From positions 3,948,001 through 4,012,000 of the forward strand of contig CP087974.1 in the NCBI GenBank assembly GCA_024426085.1: a DNA stretch of 64,000 nt, read 5' to 3'. Below are positions 1-9,179 of the stretch, piece by piece. Position 1 is the first letter of the stretch. Each line of letters begins with the position of its first letter. The position numbers and the translations under genes were made by a program. Source of the DNA: Rhizobium sp. RCAM05350 (GTDB taxonomy: Bacteria > Pseudomonadota > Alphaproteobacteria > Rhizobiales > Rhizobiaceae). The notes under the pieces were generated by a model. The model did not search any database, was not told the origin of the DNA, and was given only the letters and a program-made list of their open reading frames with translations.

Positions 1-2
1 CG

Positions 3-680
3 AACATCGTCTTCGAAGATGCCGATCTGGAAGATCGCGTTGCCGGCAGCGTGCTGGAATGCTTCAACAATTCCGGTCAGTCCTGCGATGCGCCGACACG
101 TCTCCTAGTGCAGAAGTCGGTCTACGACAAGGCCGTCGAGATCGCCACGCGCGTCGGCAAGGAAGCCAAGGTCGGCAATCCCGCGGAAGAAGGCAGCCAT
201 ATCGGGCCGCTGGTCAGCGATGTCCAGTTCGGTCGCGTTCAGGCGTTGATCGAAGCGGGGATCGCCGAAGGTGCCCGTCTTCTGGTCGGCGGTGCAGGCA
301 AGCCACAGGGCTTCAAGACCGGCTATTTCGTCAAGCCGACGATCTTTGCCGATGTCAACAACACCATGCGCATCGCCCGCGAAGAGGTGTTCGGTCCGGT
401 GCTCGCCATCATGCCGTTCGAGACGGAGGAGGAAGCGATCGAGATCGCCAACGACACCAACTATGGCTTGGCTGCCTATGTCCAGACCGGCGATCCCAAG
501 CGCGCCGAACGCGTCGCGTCGCGTCTTCGCGCCGGCATGGTCCACATTAATGGCGGTTCGCATCGCTATGGCAGCCCGTTCGGCGGCTACAAGCAATCCG
601 GCAACGGCCGTGAAGGCGGCATGTTTGGGCTTGAGGATTTCCTCGAAGTGAAGACGGTTCACCGGCCGGACGCTGCCTGA
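3..680 (+). CDS. Aldehyde dehydrogenase family protein, C-terminal part (5' end outside window)
   Basis: The gene is open from the left edge, so only the last 225 residues are seen. They contain the catalytic cysteine in NNSGQSCDAPTR and the conserved EEVFGPVLAIMPF and NYGLAAYVQTGD blocks of NAD(P)-dependent aldehyde dehydrogenases, then the family's usual PFGGYKQSGNGREGG end. Aldehyde dehydrogenases oxidise aldehydes to acids via a thioester on this cysteine. The substrate cannot be told. A hairpin follows 36 bases after the stop. Family assignment is firm; any link to the agmatine/polyamine genes further right (for example as an aminobutanal dehydrogenase) is only an inference. Confidence 0.93.
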   Translation, partial: NIVFEDADLEDRVAGSVLECFNNSGQSCDAPTRLLVQKSVYDKAVEIATRVGKEAKVGNPAEEGSHIGPLVSDVQFGRVQALIEAGIAEGARLLVGGAGKPQGFKTGYFVKPTIFADVNNTMRIAREEVFGPVLAIMPFETEEEAIEIANDTNYGLAAYVQTGDPKRAERVASRLRAGMVHINGGSHRYGSPFGGYKQSGNGREGGMFGLEDFLEVKTVHRPDAA

Positions 681-1034
681 GATCGGCCGAACCGAGTATC
701 CGAGACTAATCCAGATTCTTGCCGCCGGACGTTTGACGGCGGCAAGAAAAATCAACAGCTCCTTCTCATAACGGGTTGCTGCTGCTTCTCAGCTGTTGAG
801 TTCCCCGAAGAAACGCTCGACGAGATCGTATCCGAGTGAGGCGTCATGAGCGAGACGATAACGGCCTGGCGAGGCCAATGACGTGCATCGAACGGCCGCG
901 TTTGCGAGCCTGACTTCACCGTTTCTGATCAATCCATGCATGGAAGTTGATGTTTCCCCGCAAATCGTTCTGATACCGTCGATGCATTCGCCCGGCACTG
1001 AAAGTGCTGCGCTCGATTGTATTGGACAGTATTG
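681..1034. other. Intergenic region with a hairpin; no supported gene
   Basis: The gap between the aldehyde dehydrogenase and the exporter holds an 11-base perfect stem at 716-748 (see separate entry). A minus-strand reading frame of 69 codons at 789-998 has no recognisable motif, and I do not call it a gene. The exporter promoter should lie here, but no convincing -35/-10 pair is visible. Confidence 0.5.
716..748. terminator. Hairpin after aldehyde dehydrogenase
   Basis: TTCTTGCCGCC and GGCGGCAAGAA form an 11-bp perfect stem around an 11-base loop. It starts 36 bases after the stop codon. There is no T-run after it on the plus strand, only AAAA, so it may act as an RNA-protecting stem or a weak terminator. 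Confidence 0.5.
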
Positions 1035-1940
1035 GTGACAGACACCGCGCTCCCCGCATCCTCCTCGGCTTCATCATCCGCCAATCGGCTTGCGCTCATC
1101 GCGCTGCTGGTCGGAGGTGCTGCGATCGGCGGTTCGCCCATCTTTGTGCGTCTTTCGGAAGTCGGGCCGATGGCGACGGCGTTCTGGCGCGTGGCGCTGG
1201 CGCTTTTACCGCTGTTGATCTGGTCGAAAACGGCGGGGAATACCGTCACCGATCAGCGCCCGGTCGGATTGGCCGATTACGGCCTGCTTGTGCTTCCAGG
1301 AATCTTCCTCGCGGTCGATCTCGCCGCCTGGCATCTGGCGCTGCATATGACGTCGGTTGCCAACGCAACACTGCTTGCCAATCTGGCGCCGATCTTCGTG
1401 ACGCTGGGTTCATGGCTGTTGTTTCGCGCCCATGTCAGCGGCGTGTTCATCGCTGGCCTGGCAACGGCGCTGGCGGGCGTGGTGATCCTCAAGGGCGGAC
1501 CGATGGCGCTGGGCGATGGCCAGCTGGCGGGTGACGCGACCGCGGCACTCGCCGCGGTCTTCTATGCCGGCTATATCCTGTCGATCGGCCGGTTGCGCAG
1601 CCGCTTTTCCACCAACCGCATCATGATCTGGAGCACGGGATCGGCTGCCGTCTGTATGTTGCCAATCGCCTTCTTCTTCGAGGCCAACTTCATGCCGACC
1701 GCTTTGTTCGGCTGGGCTATCCTGTTCGGGCTCGCCTTCATCAGCCATGCCGGCGGGCAGGGACTGATCATCTATGCGCTGGCCTTCCTGCCACCGGCGT
1801 TTTCATCGCTGACGTTGCTGTTGCAGCCGGTCGTGGCGGCCATCCTTGCCTGGTTGCTGCTCAACGAACCCGTCGGGCTGATGCAGGCCATCGGCGGGGC
1901 GATCGTACTTGCCGGCATTCTGATCGCCCGCCGCGGCTGA
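1035..1940 (+). CDS. EamA/DMT-superfamily permease
   Basis: The protein of about 301 residues is almost entirely hydrophobic, with ten predicted membrane segments in two EamA repeats. The first repeat starts at ALIALLVGGAAIGGSPIFVR and the second at LAAVFYAGYILSIGRLR. This is the architecture of drug/metabolite exporters in the inner membrane. The GTG at 1035 gives a short hydrophilic leader before the first segment. An in-frame TTG at 1017 is the alternative start; neither has a strong ribosome binding site. The substrate is unknown. It is convergent with the aminotransferase, whose stop codon lies directly after it. Confidence 0.88.
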   Translation: MTDTALPASSSASSSANRLALIALLVGGAAIGGSPIFVRLSEVGPMATAFWRVALALLPLLIWSKTAGNTVTDQRPVGLADYGLLVLPGIFLAVDLAAWHLALHMTSVANATLLANLAPIFVTLGSWLLFRAHVSGVFIAGLATALAGVVILKGGPMALGDGQLAGDATAALAAVFYAGYILSIGRLRSRFSTNRIMIWSTGSAAVCMLPIAFFFEANFMPTALFGWAILFGLAFISHAGGQGLIIYALAFLPPAFSSLTLLLQPVVAAILAWLLLNEPVGLMQAIGGAIVLAGILIARRG

Positions 1941-3117
1941 TCAGATCCCGGGCAAGTTGAAGCCCGACAGCCGTTCCTCAAGCTGCAGGATGGTGGGCGC
2001 ATCGGCGTTGGCGAAGGCAAAGCGCAGGTAGCCTTCCTGACCCTCGCCGAAATAATCGCCGGGCAGGCAGACGATGCCGGCGAGTTTTGCCAGCTTTTCC
2101 GCAACAAATTCCGAGCGGATATCCGGATAGGGATGGCGGATATAGGCGAAATAGGCGCCGATCGCCTGCAGCTTCCAGCCCTTCAGTTTGCTCATGACCT
2201 GCTTCAGCGCTTCGGCGCGGGTGTTGATTTCGGCTCGGTTGCCGGCTCTCCATTCGCCGAGCGCCGGAATGGCCTTGGCAACGGCTGCCTGGGCCGAGCG
2301 TGGCGCGCGATCTGCAGGTTGTCCATGATCTTGGCGACCTGCTCGACCACGGCCGGTCCCGCCGTGATGGCGCCAAGCCGGTGGCCGGGGATGCAGAAGG
2401 ATTTGGAGAAGCTGTAAAGGCAGATGAGACTGTCCTGCCATCCTTCGACGGTCAAAAGGTCGTGCGGTGCGCCGGTGCCTTCGGGCAGGAAGTCGCGATA
2501 GGTCTCGTCGAGAATCAGCCAGGTGCCGTTGGCGCGGCAAAGATCGTAAATCCGCCGCAGCAGCGGGCGGATAGACGGCGCCGGTCGGGTTGTTCGGCGT
2601 GACCAGTGCCAAAGCACGGACGCCGGGTTTGAGTGCGGCGGCGATGGCATCCACATCCGGGAGGAAACCATGCGCTGCGTCGCAGGGTACCAACTCGATA
2701 CCGATACCGAGCATCGCCAGCGTCGTTTCCTGGTTGAAATAGAAGGGATTAGTCATCAGCACCGTATCGCCGGCTCCGGCAATCGCCATGGCCGTGCAGA
2801 TGAAGGCCTGGTTACAGCCGGAGGTGATGTGGATGTTGTCAGGGCCGACTTTGGCATTGTAGAGGCCGGAAACATGGTCCGCATAGGCGCTGCGCAAAAT
2901 CTCTTCACCCTCGATCGCGCCATAGCCGGTGAAGGCGGGGGAGGCGGCCGCTTCTGCCCAGCCACTGCAGCATGTCCGGATGGGCGGGATAACCAGGCAC
3001 GGCCTGGCTAAGATCGATCAGCGGTCCGCGCGAACCGTCATAGGCCTTGGCCCAGGCGAGGACGGACGGCACGGGCGGCGGCGAGAGCTTGGCGATCAGC
3101 GGATTGAAATGCGGCAT
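1941..3117 (-). CDS. Class I/II pyridoxal-phosphate aminotransferase (frameshifted)
   Basis: Read across three frame changes (near 2957, 2563 and 2300), this is a fold-type I aminotransferase of about 390 residues. It has the N-terminal LIDLSQAVPGYPAHP segment, HITSGCNQAF in the cofactor-binding domain, VTPNNPTGAVYPP, the pocket aspartate in LILDETYRDF and the Schiff-base lysine in LYSFSKSFCIPGHRLG, then a normal C-terminal domain. These residues are all intact, so the breaks look like sequence errors rather than decay. The donor and acceptor cannot be deduced. It starts 50 bases after the end of the LysR gene on the same strand and may be co-transcribed with it. Confidence 0.85.
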
Positions 3118-3166
3118 CGGATTGTCCTGTGGTTCTCAGACTTGACTGTTCTAAACCTTGGCGGTT

Positions 3167-4216
3167 CTAGGATTTGGCCCTGCGTTTCGGCGTCGGTTCC
3201 GGACGCCTGGTGCGAGCGGGAGAGGAGACGGGCTGAAAGCCGTCCTTGGCGGCGGGGAGGCGTTCCGGGGCACTGACCTTATGGGTGCGGGCGCGGATGA
3301 TGGTGCGTGCCGAGGTCTGTAGCTCTGGCATGGGGTCGTTTTCAAGGGCTGAAAACAGCCAGTCGATGAAGACCTTGACGATCGGCGCCGCACGGATCTC
3401 GTTGCGGCAGGCGACGTAGAAGGCGTCATTGGCCGGCACGGTGAGGTCGAAAGGCGCGATCAGTTCGCCCTTGGCGATCAGGCTGCCAGCCGTGATCGTA
3501 TCGCCGAGCGCCACGCCCTGATTGTGCAGGGCAGCTTCCGTCGAAAGCCGGGCGTCGCTCATGAAATGCTGGCGGCCGCGCTGGAGGCCGATGCCGTCGG
3601 CGGCGGCAAGCCAGGTGTTCCATTCGCGCCCGTCGTCGCCATGCAGAATGACGTGGTCGCGCAGGTCGCGCAGTGAACGCAGCGGCCGCATGTTGAGAAG
3701 CGTGGGGCTGACGACCGGAAACAGCTCCAACCGGCTCCACAGGCGCGCCCAGCAATCCGTCCAATTGCCGTCACCATAGAGCAGGCAGACATCGACATCG
3801 CCAGAAAACAGGTTGGCAGCGTCGTTGGAGGCGATCAAGGTCAGCTGGACGTCCGGAAACTGTTCTGTGAACTGATGCAGGCGCGGGATCATCCAGAAGG
3901 ACAGAAGGGCCGGCACACAGACGATACGCAGCTCGCCGCTGGTGGTCGGCCGCGTCATCGCGGCTGTCGCGGCGGCAATGCCTTCGAAGGCATGGGTGAC
4001 GGCGGGAAGGAGCAGCGCACCCTGCGATGTCAGTTTCAGCCGCTTGCCGCCACGCTCGAACAGGGTCGCGTTGAAGGACAGTTCCAGCGCCCTTATCTGA
4101 TGGCTGATCGCCCCATGCGTTACATTGAGTTCGCGGGCCGCCGCCGAAACCGAGCCACGCCGGGCCGTCGCCTCGAAGGCGCGCAAGGGGTTCAGTGGAG
4201 GCAGGCGGCTGGACAA
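3167..4216 (-). CDS. LysR-family regulator, GcvA-like
   Basis: The intact 349-residue protein opens with LPPLNPLRAFEATARRGSVSAAARELNVTHGAISHQI, a typical winged helix-turn-helix (about residues 7-66) of the GcvA subgroup, followed by a substrate-binding co-inducer domain to about residue 300. The last 50 or so residues are basic and proline-rich (ending PEPTPKRRAKS) and extend beyond the usual length of about 300. It is divergent from the ureohydrolase gene across a 255-base AT-rich gap, the classic arrangement for a LysR regulator controlling its neighbour. The inducer is unknown. Confidence 0.92.
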   Translation of the reverse strand: MSSRLPPLNPLRAFEATARRGSVSAAARELNVTHGAISHQIRALELSFNATLFERGGKRLKLTSQGALLLPAVTHAFEGIAAATAAMTRPTTSGELRIVCVPALLSFWMIPRLHQFTEQFPDVQLTLIASNDAANLFSGDVDVCLLYGDGNWTDCWARLWSRLELFPVVSPTLLNMRPLRSLRDLRDHVILHGDDGREWNTWLAAADGIGLQRGRQHFMSDARLSTEAALHNQGVALGDTITAGSLIAKGELIAPFDLTVPANDAFYVACRNEIRAAPIVKVFIDWLFSALENDPMPELQTSARTIIRARTHKVSAPERLPAAKDGFQPVSSPARTRRPEPTPKRRAKS

Positions 4217-4280
4217 GTGGAGCGCTCCATCGCGTCGAAAACAATGTTAGTTTTTCTCACATCAAACGCTATAACAATGT

Positions 4281-4303
4281 CAATTGATTTTCCAATCAAA
4301 TTG
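4281..4303. promoter_or_regulatory. Inverted repeat in divergent lysR-ureohydrolase promoter region
   Basis: CAATTGATT and AATCAAATTG face each other across TTCC in the most AT-rich part of the 4217-4471 gap. The repeat is imperfect by one base. LysR regulators bind such dyads (T-N11-A type) between divergent genes. It lies about 170 bases before the ureohydrolase start and 65 bases before the lysR start. Assignment as the operator is inferred from position. Confidence 0.45.
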
Positions 4304-4471
4304 TTTCCTAATGTGAACAACAAGGCAAAAGCCTGGGGAACATGCATCCGGTACCATCTCTGGCAAACAGCGGCGGTTTCCCGGCTTTCGGCGGCGAGCA
4401 CACCTGATTTTCAGGCTCGACAACCGCCCAAATTGCACGTCTTTCCAGGCCCAACATGAGGTCAAGTTGAT

Positions 4472-5534
4472 ATGGCGTGGGATGACAGCAAGCTCAGCGA
4501 ACTGAAGGCGAAATACGGCGAAGCTCATGGCGGCGAAATGTTTGACCCGACCTTCCGCAAGGTTGCCGACAAGATTTTCTCCAAGAGCGGCACGCGCCTT
4601 GCGCCTTACTCCGGCGTGCCGACGTTCCTGATGGCGCCGCATATGCCTGTTGATGCCAACGAACCCGATTTCGGCAATCTGCAGGTCGCCATCGTCGGCA
4701 TACCGATGGATCTCGGCGTTACCAATCGTCCCGGTTCGCGTTTCGGGCCGCGCGCCATGCGCACCATCGAGCGCATCGGTCCCTATAACCATGTACTCGG
4801 TTGCGCTCCGGTGCATGATCTCCGCGTGGCAGATATCGGCGACGTACCGTTCCAGAGCCGCTACCGTCTGGAACTGAGCCATGACGATATCGAGAAGCGC
4901 ATCAACCAGATCGTCGATGCCGGCGTGGTTCCTCTTTCTGTCGGTGGTGACCACTCGATCAGCCATCCGATCCTGAAGGCCGTCGGCAAGAAGCGCCCGG
5001 TCGGCATGATCCATATCGATGCCCATTGCGATACCGGCGGCTCCTACGACCTCACCAAGTTCCACCATGGCGGTCCGTTCCGCAACGCCGTGCTCGACGG
5101 TGTGCTCGATCCGACCCGGACGATCCAGATCGGCATTCGCGGCTCGTCGGAATATCTGTGGGAATTCTCCCACGAGTCCGGCATGACCGTCATCCACGCC
5201 GAGGAAGTGACCGGCATGGGCATGCCGGCGATTATCGAGAAAGCCAAGAAGATCGTCGGCGATGGCCCGACCTATCTGTCCTTCGACATCGACAGCGTCG
5301 ATCCGAGCTTCGCGCCTGGCACCGGCACACCGGAAATCGGTGGCCTTACCACCCGCGAAGTGCTGGAACTGATCCGCGGCCTCAAGGGGCTGAACCTGGT
5401 CGGCGGCGACGTCGTCGAGGTTGCACCGCACATACGATTCGACCACCAACACGGCCCATGTCGGCTCGCAGGTCCTGTTCGAAATCCTCAGCCTCATGGT
5501 GTTCAGCCCGTTCGTCAACGGCACGCGGGATTGA
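4472..5534 (+). CDS. speB: Ureohydrolase, agmatinase family (frameshifted near the end)
   Basis: This arginase-fold hydrolase of about 353 residues carries the full set of metal ligands: the histidine of GGDHSI, the IDAHCDT block, and SFDIDSVDPSFAPGTGTPE near residue 275. Family members split guanidino compounds (agmatine, guanidinobutyrate, guanidine and others) into urea and an amine. One extra base near 5430 breaks the frame. The continuation YDSTTNTAHVGSQVLFEILS to 5534 is the normal family end. The N-terminus is about 40 residues longer than E. coli SpeB. Neighbouring ABC importers and a nitrilase-fold amidase suggest imported substrate. The exact guanidino substrate is not proven by sequence, so the gene symbol is tentative. 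Confidence 0.85.
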
Positions 5535-5542
5535 TGTTTTTG

Positions 5543-5572
5543 GACCGGCAGCCCTCATACGGCCTGCCGGTC
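5543..5572 (+). terminator. Hairpin after the ureohydrolase
   Basis: GACCGGCAG and CTGCCGGTC form a 9-bp perfect stem beginning 9 bases after the stop. A pyrimidine stretch follows, without a long T-run. It may attenuate read-through into the ABC transporter genes. Confidence 0.55.
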
Positions 5573-5573
5573 A

Positions 5574-5614
5574 CCTTCTTCCCCTTTCCGGGGAGAGGGC
5601 TAGGGTGAGCGGCA
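5574..5614. repeat. Partial REP/RIME-like palindromic fragment
   Basis: CCCCTTTCCGGGG with the adjoining GAGAGGGCTAGGGTGAGCGG resembles one arm of the palindromic intergenic repeats common in Rhizobiaceae. Only about 40 bases are present. Calling it a repeat rests on this resemblance, not on a second copy in the window. Confidence 0.4.
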
Positions 5615-5669
5615 AATGCTGCACCCGGTTGCCGTGCCTGCCATAAACAAAATCACAAAGGGGAATAAA

Positions 5670-6476
5670 ATGACCAAGCTTTCAAACCTGAAATCATCCT
5701 TAGCCGCCGCTCTCATGCTCAGCGGCGCCGTTCTCGGTTTCGCATCCGCAGCCAATGCCGATGCCATCGACGACATCACCAAGGCGGGCGTGCTGAATGT
5801 CGGCGTCTTCGCCGATTTCCCGCCCTTCTCCTCGGCCAGCGCCGACATGAGCCTCAAGGGCTATGACATCGATGTCGCGCAGTACATTGCCGACAGCCTC
5901 AAGGTAAAGCTGGTCCCGGTCCCGGTTACCGGCCAGAACCGTATCCTGTATCTCACCGAGAAGCGCGTCGATATGCTGGTCAGCGTCGGCTTCAGCAAGG
6001 AACGCGCCGAAGTCATCGATTTCGCCGCCGCCTATGCGCCCTACTACATTGCGGTGATCGGCCCGGCTGCGATGGAAGTGAAGGGCAAGGAAGATCTTGC
6101 CGGCAAGAGCATCGCCGTCAACCGCGGCACGCTGGAAGACACCTCGCTGACGGAAGCAGCCCCGAAGGATGCCGATATCAAGCGTTTCGACAACTATAAC
6201 TCGGTCATCCAGGCCTTCATCTCCGGCCAGACCGAGCTGATGGTCGTCGGCAATGATGTTGGCGCCCAGGTTCTGGCCCGTCAGGAAGCCCTGAAGCCGG
6301 AGCAGAAGTTCCAGCTCCTGACCTCGCCGTCGCATCTGGCCCTCAACAAGGGGGAAGACCGGCTGAAGGCGGCGATCAACGATGCGGTCGCCAAGATGCT
6401 GGCCGACGGCAAGTTGAATGCGAGCTCGGAAGCGTGGCTGAAAGTCCCGCTCAACCCTGAAAACCTGAAGGATTGA
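5670..6476 (+). CDS. Amino acid-type ABC transporter substrate-binding protein
   Basis: The protein has 268 residues. A signal peptide (LAAALMLSGAVLGFASAANA) is followed by a family 3 solute-binding domain beginning ITKAGVLNVGVFADFPPF, with GYDIDVAQYIADSL, LTEKRVDMLVSVGFSKERAEVIDFA and the conserved GKSIAVNRGTLED motif. It acts in the periplasm. The start at 5670 has a good ribosome binding site (AAAGGGGAATAAA). Two matching permease genes follow at once. The specificity cannot be read from sequence; the adjoining ureohydrolase suggests a guanidino or basic amino acid-like ligand (inference). Confidence 0.9.
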   Translation: MTKLSNLKSSLAAALMLSGAVLGFASAANADAIDDITKAGVLNVGVFADFPPFSSASADMSLKGYDIDVAQYIADSLKVKLVPVPVTGQNRILYLTEKRVDMLVSVGFSKERAEVIDFAAAYAPYYIAVIGPAAMEVKGKEDLAGKSIAVNRGTLEDTSLTEAAPKDADIKRFDNYNSVIQAFISGQTELMVVGNDVGAQVLARQEALKPEQKFQLLTSPSHLALNKGEDRLKAAINDAVAKMLADGKLNASSEAWLKVPLNPENLKD

Positions 6477-6480
6477 TCCT

Positions 6481-7149
6481 TTGGGCTATGTGCTCGATTT
6501 CGGCTGGCTGGACGACGCGATCACCCTGATCGCAAGCGGCGCAGCCATGACGATCTTCCTGATCGCGGTGTCGGCTGTTGCCGGCATCGTGCTCAGCGTT
6601 CTCGGCGCAGCGGGGCGGCGCAGCCGCTGCGCTCTGCTCCGCCGCGCGATTGCCGGCTATGTCGAGCTCATCCGCAACACGCCGTTCCTGGTGCAGCTTT
6701 TCTTCATCTTCTTTGGGCTGCCCAGCCTCGGCATCCGCCTTGACCCCGTCGTCGCCGCCATCCTGGCGATGACGCTGAACATGACGGCCTATACGACGGA
6801 GATCGTCGGCGCCGGCCTTGATGCCGTGCCGAAGGGGCAGCGCGAGGCAGCGCTCGCGCTCGGTTTGCAGCCTCGCCTGGTGTTCATCAAGATCGTGCTG
6901 CCACAGGCGCTGAAGGTGATCTTTCCGGCGCTGACCAGCCAGATCGTCATCATGATGCTGGAATCGGCTGTCGTCTCGCAGATCGCCGTGCGCGAACTGA
7001 CCTACGAGGCCGATCTTTTGCAGGCCCGCACGTTCCGCGCGTTTGAGACCTATTTCATCATCACGCTGGTCTATCTCGCCATGAGCATTGGCCTGCGCCG
7101 TCTGCTTGTCGCTGGCGGCAACCGCTTTCTTGCCGGAGGCGTGTCGTGA
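6481..7149 (+). CDS. Amino acid ABC transporter permease (HisM/HisQ type)
   Basis: This 222-residue membrane protein has the HEQRs-type signature YVELIRNTPFLVQLFFIFFGLPSLG and the EAA-loop LDAVPKGQREAALALGLQPRLVFIKIVLPQAL. The start is TTG at 6481, four bases after the binding-protein stop. The stop overlaps the next permease start by four bases, so the two are translationally coupled. The pair would form the membrane channel of a polar amino acid importer. Confidence 0.92.
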   Translation: MGYVLDFGWLDDAITLIASGAAMTIFLIAVSAVAGIVLSVLGAAGRRSRCALLRRAIAGYVELIRNTPFLVQLFFIFFGLPSLGIRLDPVVAAILAMTLNMTAYTTEIVGAGLDAVPKGQREAALALGLQPRLVFIKIVLPQALKVIFPALTSQIVIMMLESAVVSQIAVRELTYEADLLQARTFRAFETYFIITLVYLAMSIGLRRLLVAGGNRFLAGGVS

Positions 7150-7793
7150 TCGAATTTACCCTTTGGGATATCATCCGCAATCTGCTGCTGGCCGCGCGCT
7201 GGACCATCCTGCTTTCGGCCGTCGCTTTTGCCGGCGGTACGATCGTCGGGTTGCTGATCCTGTTCATGCGCATTTCCAAGCGGCGCTGGGTGCAGCGGTT
7301 TGCCGAGTATTACATCGGCCTGTTTCAGGGTACGCCGCTTCTGATGCAGCTCTTCCTCTTGTTCTTCGGGCTGCCGCTGCTCGGCTTTCGCATCGAGCCG
7401 TGGACGGCTGCCGTGCTCGGGCTTACGCTGTGTGCGAGTGCCTTTCTGGCAGAAATCTGGCGTGGTGGCGTGCAGGCAGTGCCATTGGGGCAATGGGATG
7501 CCGGCAGCAGCCTCGGACTGCACTACCTCAGCCAGTTGCGGTTGATCATCCTGCCGCAGGCTTTTGCGATGACGCGGGCGCCGACGGTCGGCTTTCTGGT
7601 GCAGCTGATCAAAAGCACGGCGCTAACGTCGATTATCGGTTTCGAGGAACTGGTCAGAACCTCGAATGCGATCAACAATGCGACCTTCGAACCTTTCAAG
7701 GTTTATGGCTTCGTTGCCCTGATCTATTTTGCACTGTGTTTCCCGCTGACGCGTTACGCAAAGATGCTGGAGCTGCGCGCTCTAAAACACTGA
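7146..7793 (+). CDS. Amino acid ABC transporter permease, second subunit
   Basis: The 215-residue permease starts at GTG 7146 inside the previous stop. It has the same family motifs: YYIGLFQGTPLLMQLFLLFFGLPLLG and an EAA loop in VQAVPLGQWDAGSSLGLHYLSQLRLIILPQAF. No gene for a polar amino acid-type ATPase follows; the next ATPase (9180) belongs to the polyamine/iron-type cassette. The importer must either borrow that ATPase or use one encoded elsewhere. Confidence 0.92.
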   Translation: MIEFTLWDIIRNLLLAARWTILLSAVAFAGGTIVGLLILFMRISKRRWVQRFAEYYIGLFQGTPLLMQLFLLFFGLPLLGFRIEPWTAAVLGLTLCASAFLAEIWRGGVQAVPLGQWDAGSSLGLHYLSQLRLIILPQAFAMTRAPTVGFLVQLIKSTALTSIIGFEELVRTSNAINNATFEPFKVYGFVALIYFALCFPLTRYAKMLELRALKH

Positions 7794-7884
7794 CCGAAAA
7801 TGTCATTCCGGACTTGCAGTCCGTGATAAAAATTGGGAACAAACCGGAAGCTGAAAAATCGGCACCGGCAAAAACAGGAGAACG

Positions 7885-8978
7885 ATGATGACTGAATTTC
7901 TCAAACAGACGATCAGCCGCCGCGCCGTGCTTGGCGCTGGCCTTGCCGGTGCCTCGATGCTAGCCATGCCGTCGATCCTGCGCGCGCAGGACAAGTCGCT
8001 GAAGGTCGGCGTCTACGGTGGTTACTTCAAGGATTCGTTCGACAAGAACATCTTCCCGGATTTCACCAAGGCGACCGGTATCGCGATTGAAGCGATCGCC
8101 GAGCCCACAGGCGAAGCATGGCTTGTCCAGCTCGATCAGGCCGCCAAGGCCGGCCAGGCTCCGGCCGACGTCTCGATGATGTCGCAGGTGGCGATGCTGA
8201 AGGGGCAGGCGACCGATCTCTGGTCGCCGCTCGACATGGCCAAGATCCCGAACGGCTCGAACCTCATCGACCGTTTCGTCAACAAGTATCCGGACGGTCG
8301 CGTTGCCGGTATCGGTGCTGTTTCCTGGTACATCACGCTGGTCACCAATACCGACGTCTTCAAGGAAGCCCCGACCTCCTGGGAAGCGTTCTGGGATCCG
8401 GGCAAACGCCGACAAGCTCGGTCTGCTGGCTCTCGTCTCCAACTCCTTCCTGCTGGAAGTGACGGCGAAGACCTATTTTGGCGGCACCAATGCGCTGGAT
8501 ACCGAAGAAGGCATCCAGAAGGCCTTCGACAAGCTTGCCGAAGTCAAGCCGAACGTCCGCCTGTGGTATCGTGACGAAGCCCAGTTCGAACAGGCGCTGA
8601 AGTCCGGCGAAATCCCGATGGGCCAGTATTATCACGACGTCACCGGTCTGGCGGCTGCCGACGGCAATCCTGTCCGCCTCGACCTTCCCGAAGGAAGGCG
8701 GCATTCAGGACTCGGGTTGCTGGGCGCTGTCGCGGGCCTCGACCAAGGTCGAGGAAGCCCATGTGTTCATCGACTATATGAGCCAGCCGTCGATCCAGGC
8801 GATCTTGTCGCGCAAGGTCGGCACATCGCCGACCGTCAAGCGCGAACTGACCGACCTGACGGATGCGGAATTCGCAGCCGTTTCGTCCGACATCGAGCCG
8901 ATCATCCCGCGCTACGACCTCTATCAGACGAAGTCGGATTGGCTGAACCAGAAATGGACCGAACTGATCGTCGGTTGA
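7885..8978 (+). CDS. Polyamine-type ABC transporter substrate-binding protein, Tat-exported (frameshifted)
   Basis: The N-terminus has a twin-arginine signal (ISRRAVLGAGLAGASMLAMPSILRAQ), so export is probably by Tat. The mature part is a PotD/PotF-like family 1 binding protein of about 335 residues (LKVGVYGGYFKDSFDKNIFPDF, GAVSWYITLVTNTDVF, TSWEAFWDP). Extra bases near 8400 and 8677 break the frame; removing each restores continuous homology (ANADKLGLLALVSNS and PKEGGIQDSGCWALSRAST). A second in-frame ATG is three bases downstream. It is followed, after a palindromic repeat, by its ATPase and two permeases. Confidence 0.87.
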
Positions 8979-8985
8979 TTTTTCA

Positions 8986-9099
8986 CCCTCCCCTTGAGGG
9001 GGAGGGTCGGCACGCAGTGCCGGGGTGGGGTGACCTTCTGCGCCAAACAACGGATCACCCCCACCCGCAGCTGCTGCGACCTCCCCCTCAAGGGGAGGT
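8986..9099. repeat. RIME-like intergenic palindromic element
   Basis: The gap between the binding protein and ATPase genes is nearly all one large imperfect inverted repeat. CCCTCCCCTTGAGGGGGAGG at the left is answered by CCTCCCCCTCAAGGGGAGG at the right, with CCGGGGTGGGGTGA and TCACCCCCACCC as inner arms. Each outer arm is itself palindromic. Such double-palindrome elements of about 110 bases are known from Rhizobiaceae intergenic regions (RIME class). It may stabilise or end the upstream transcript, giving more binding protein than ATPase. Confidence 0.7.
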
Positions 9100-9179
9100 A
9101 AAGGCCGCCACGACCTTCGTGTGTCTTGCGCGGTAACTGATGATACGATTTCCGCATGATGCGAAAAGACAGGAACAAC

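Noticed and set aside
789..998. A possible 69-codon minus-strand gene between the aldehyde dehydrogenase and the exporter
   Set aside because: No motif, no convincing ribosome binding site, and nothing in the neighbourhood supports it.
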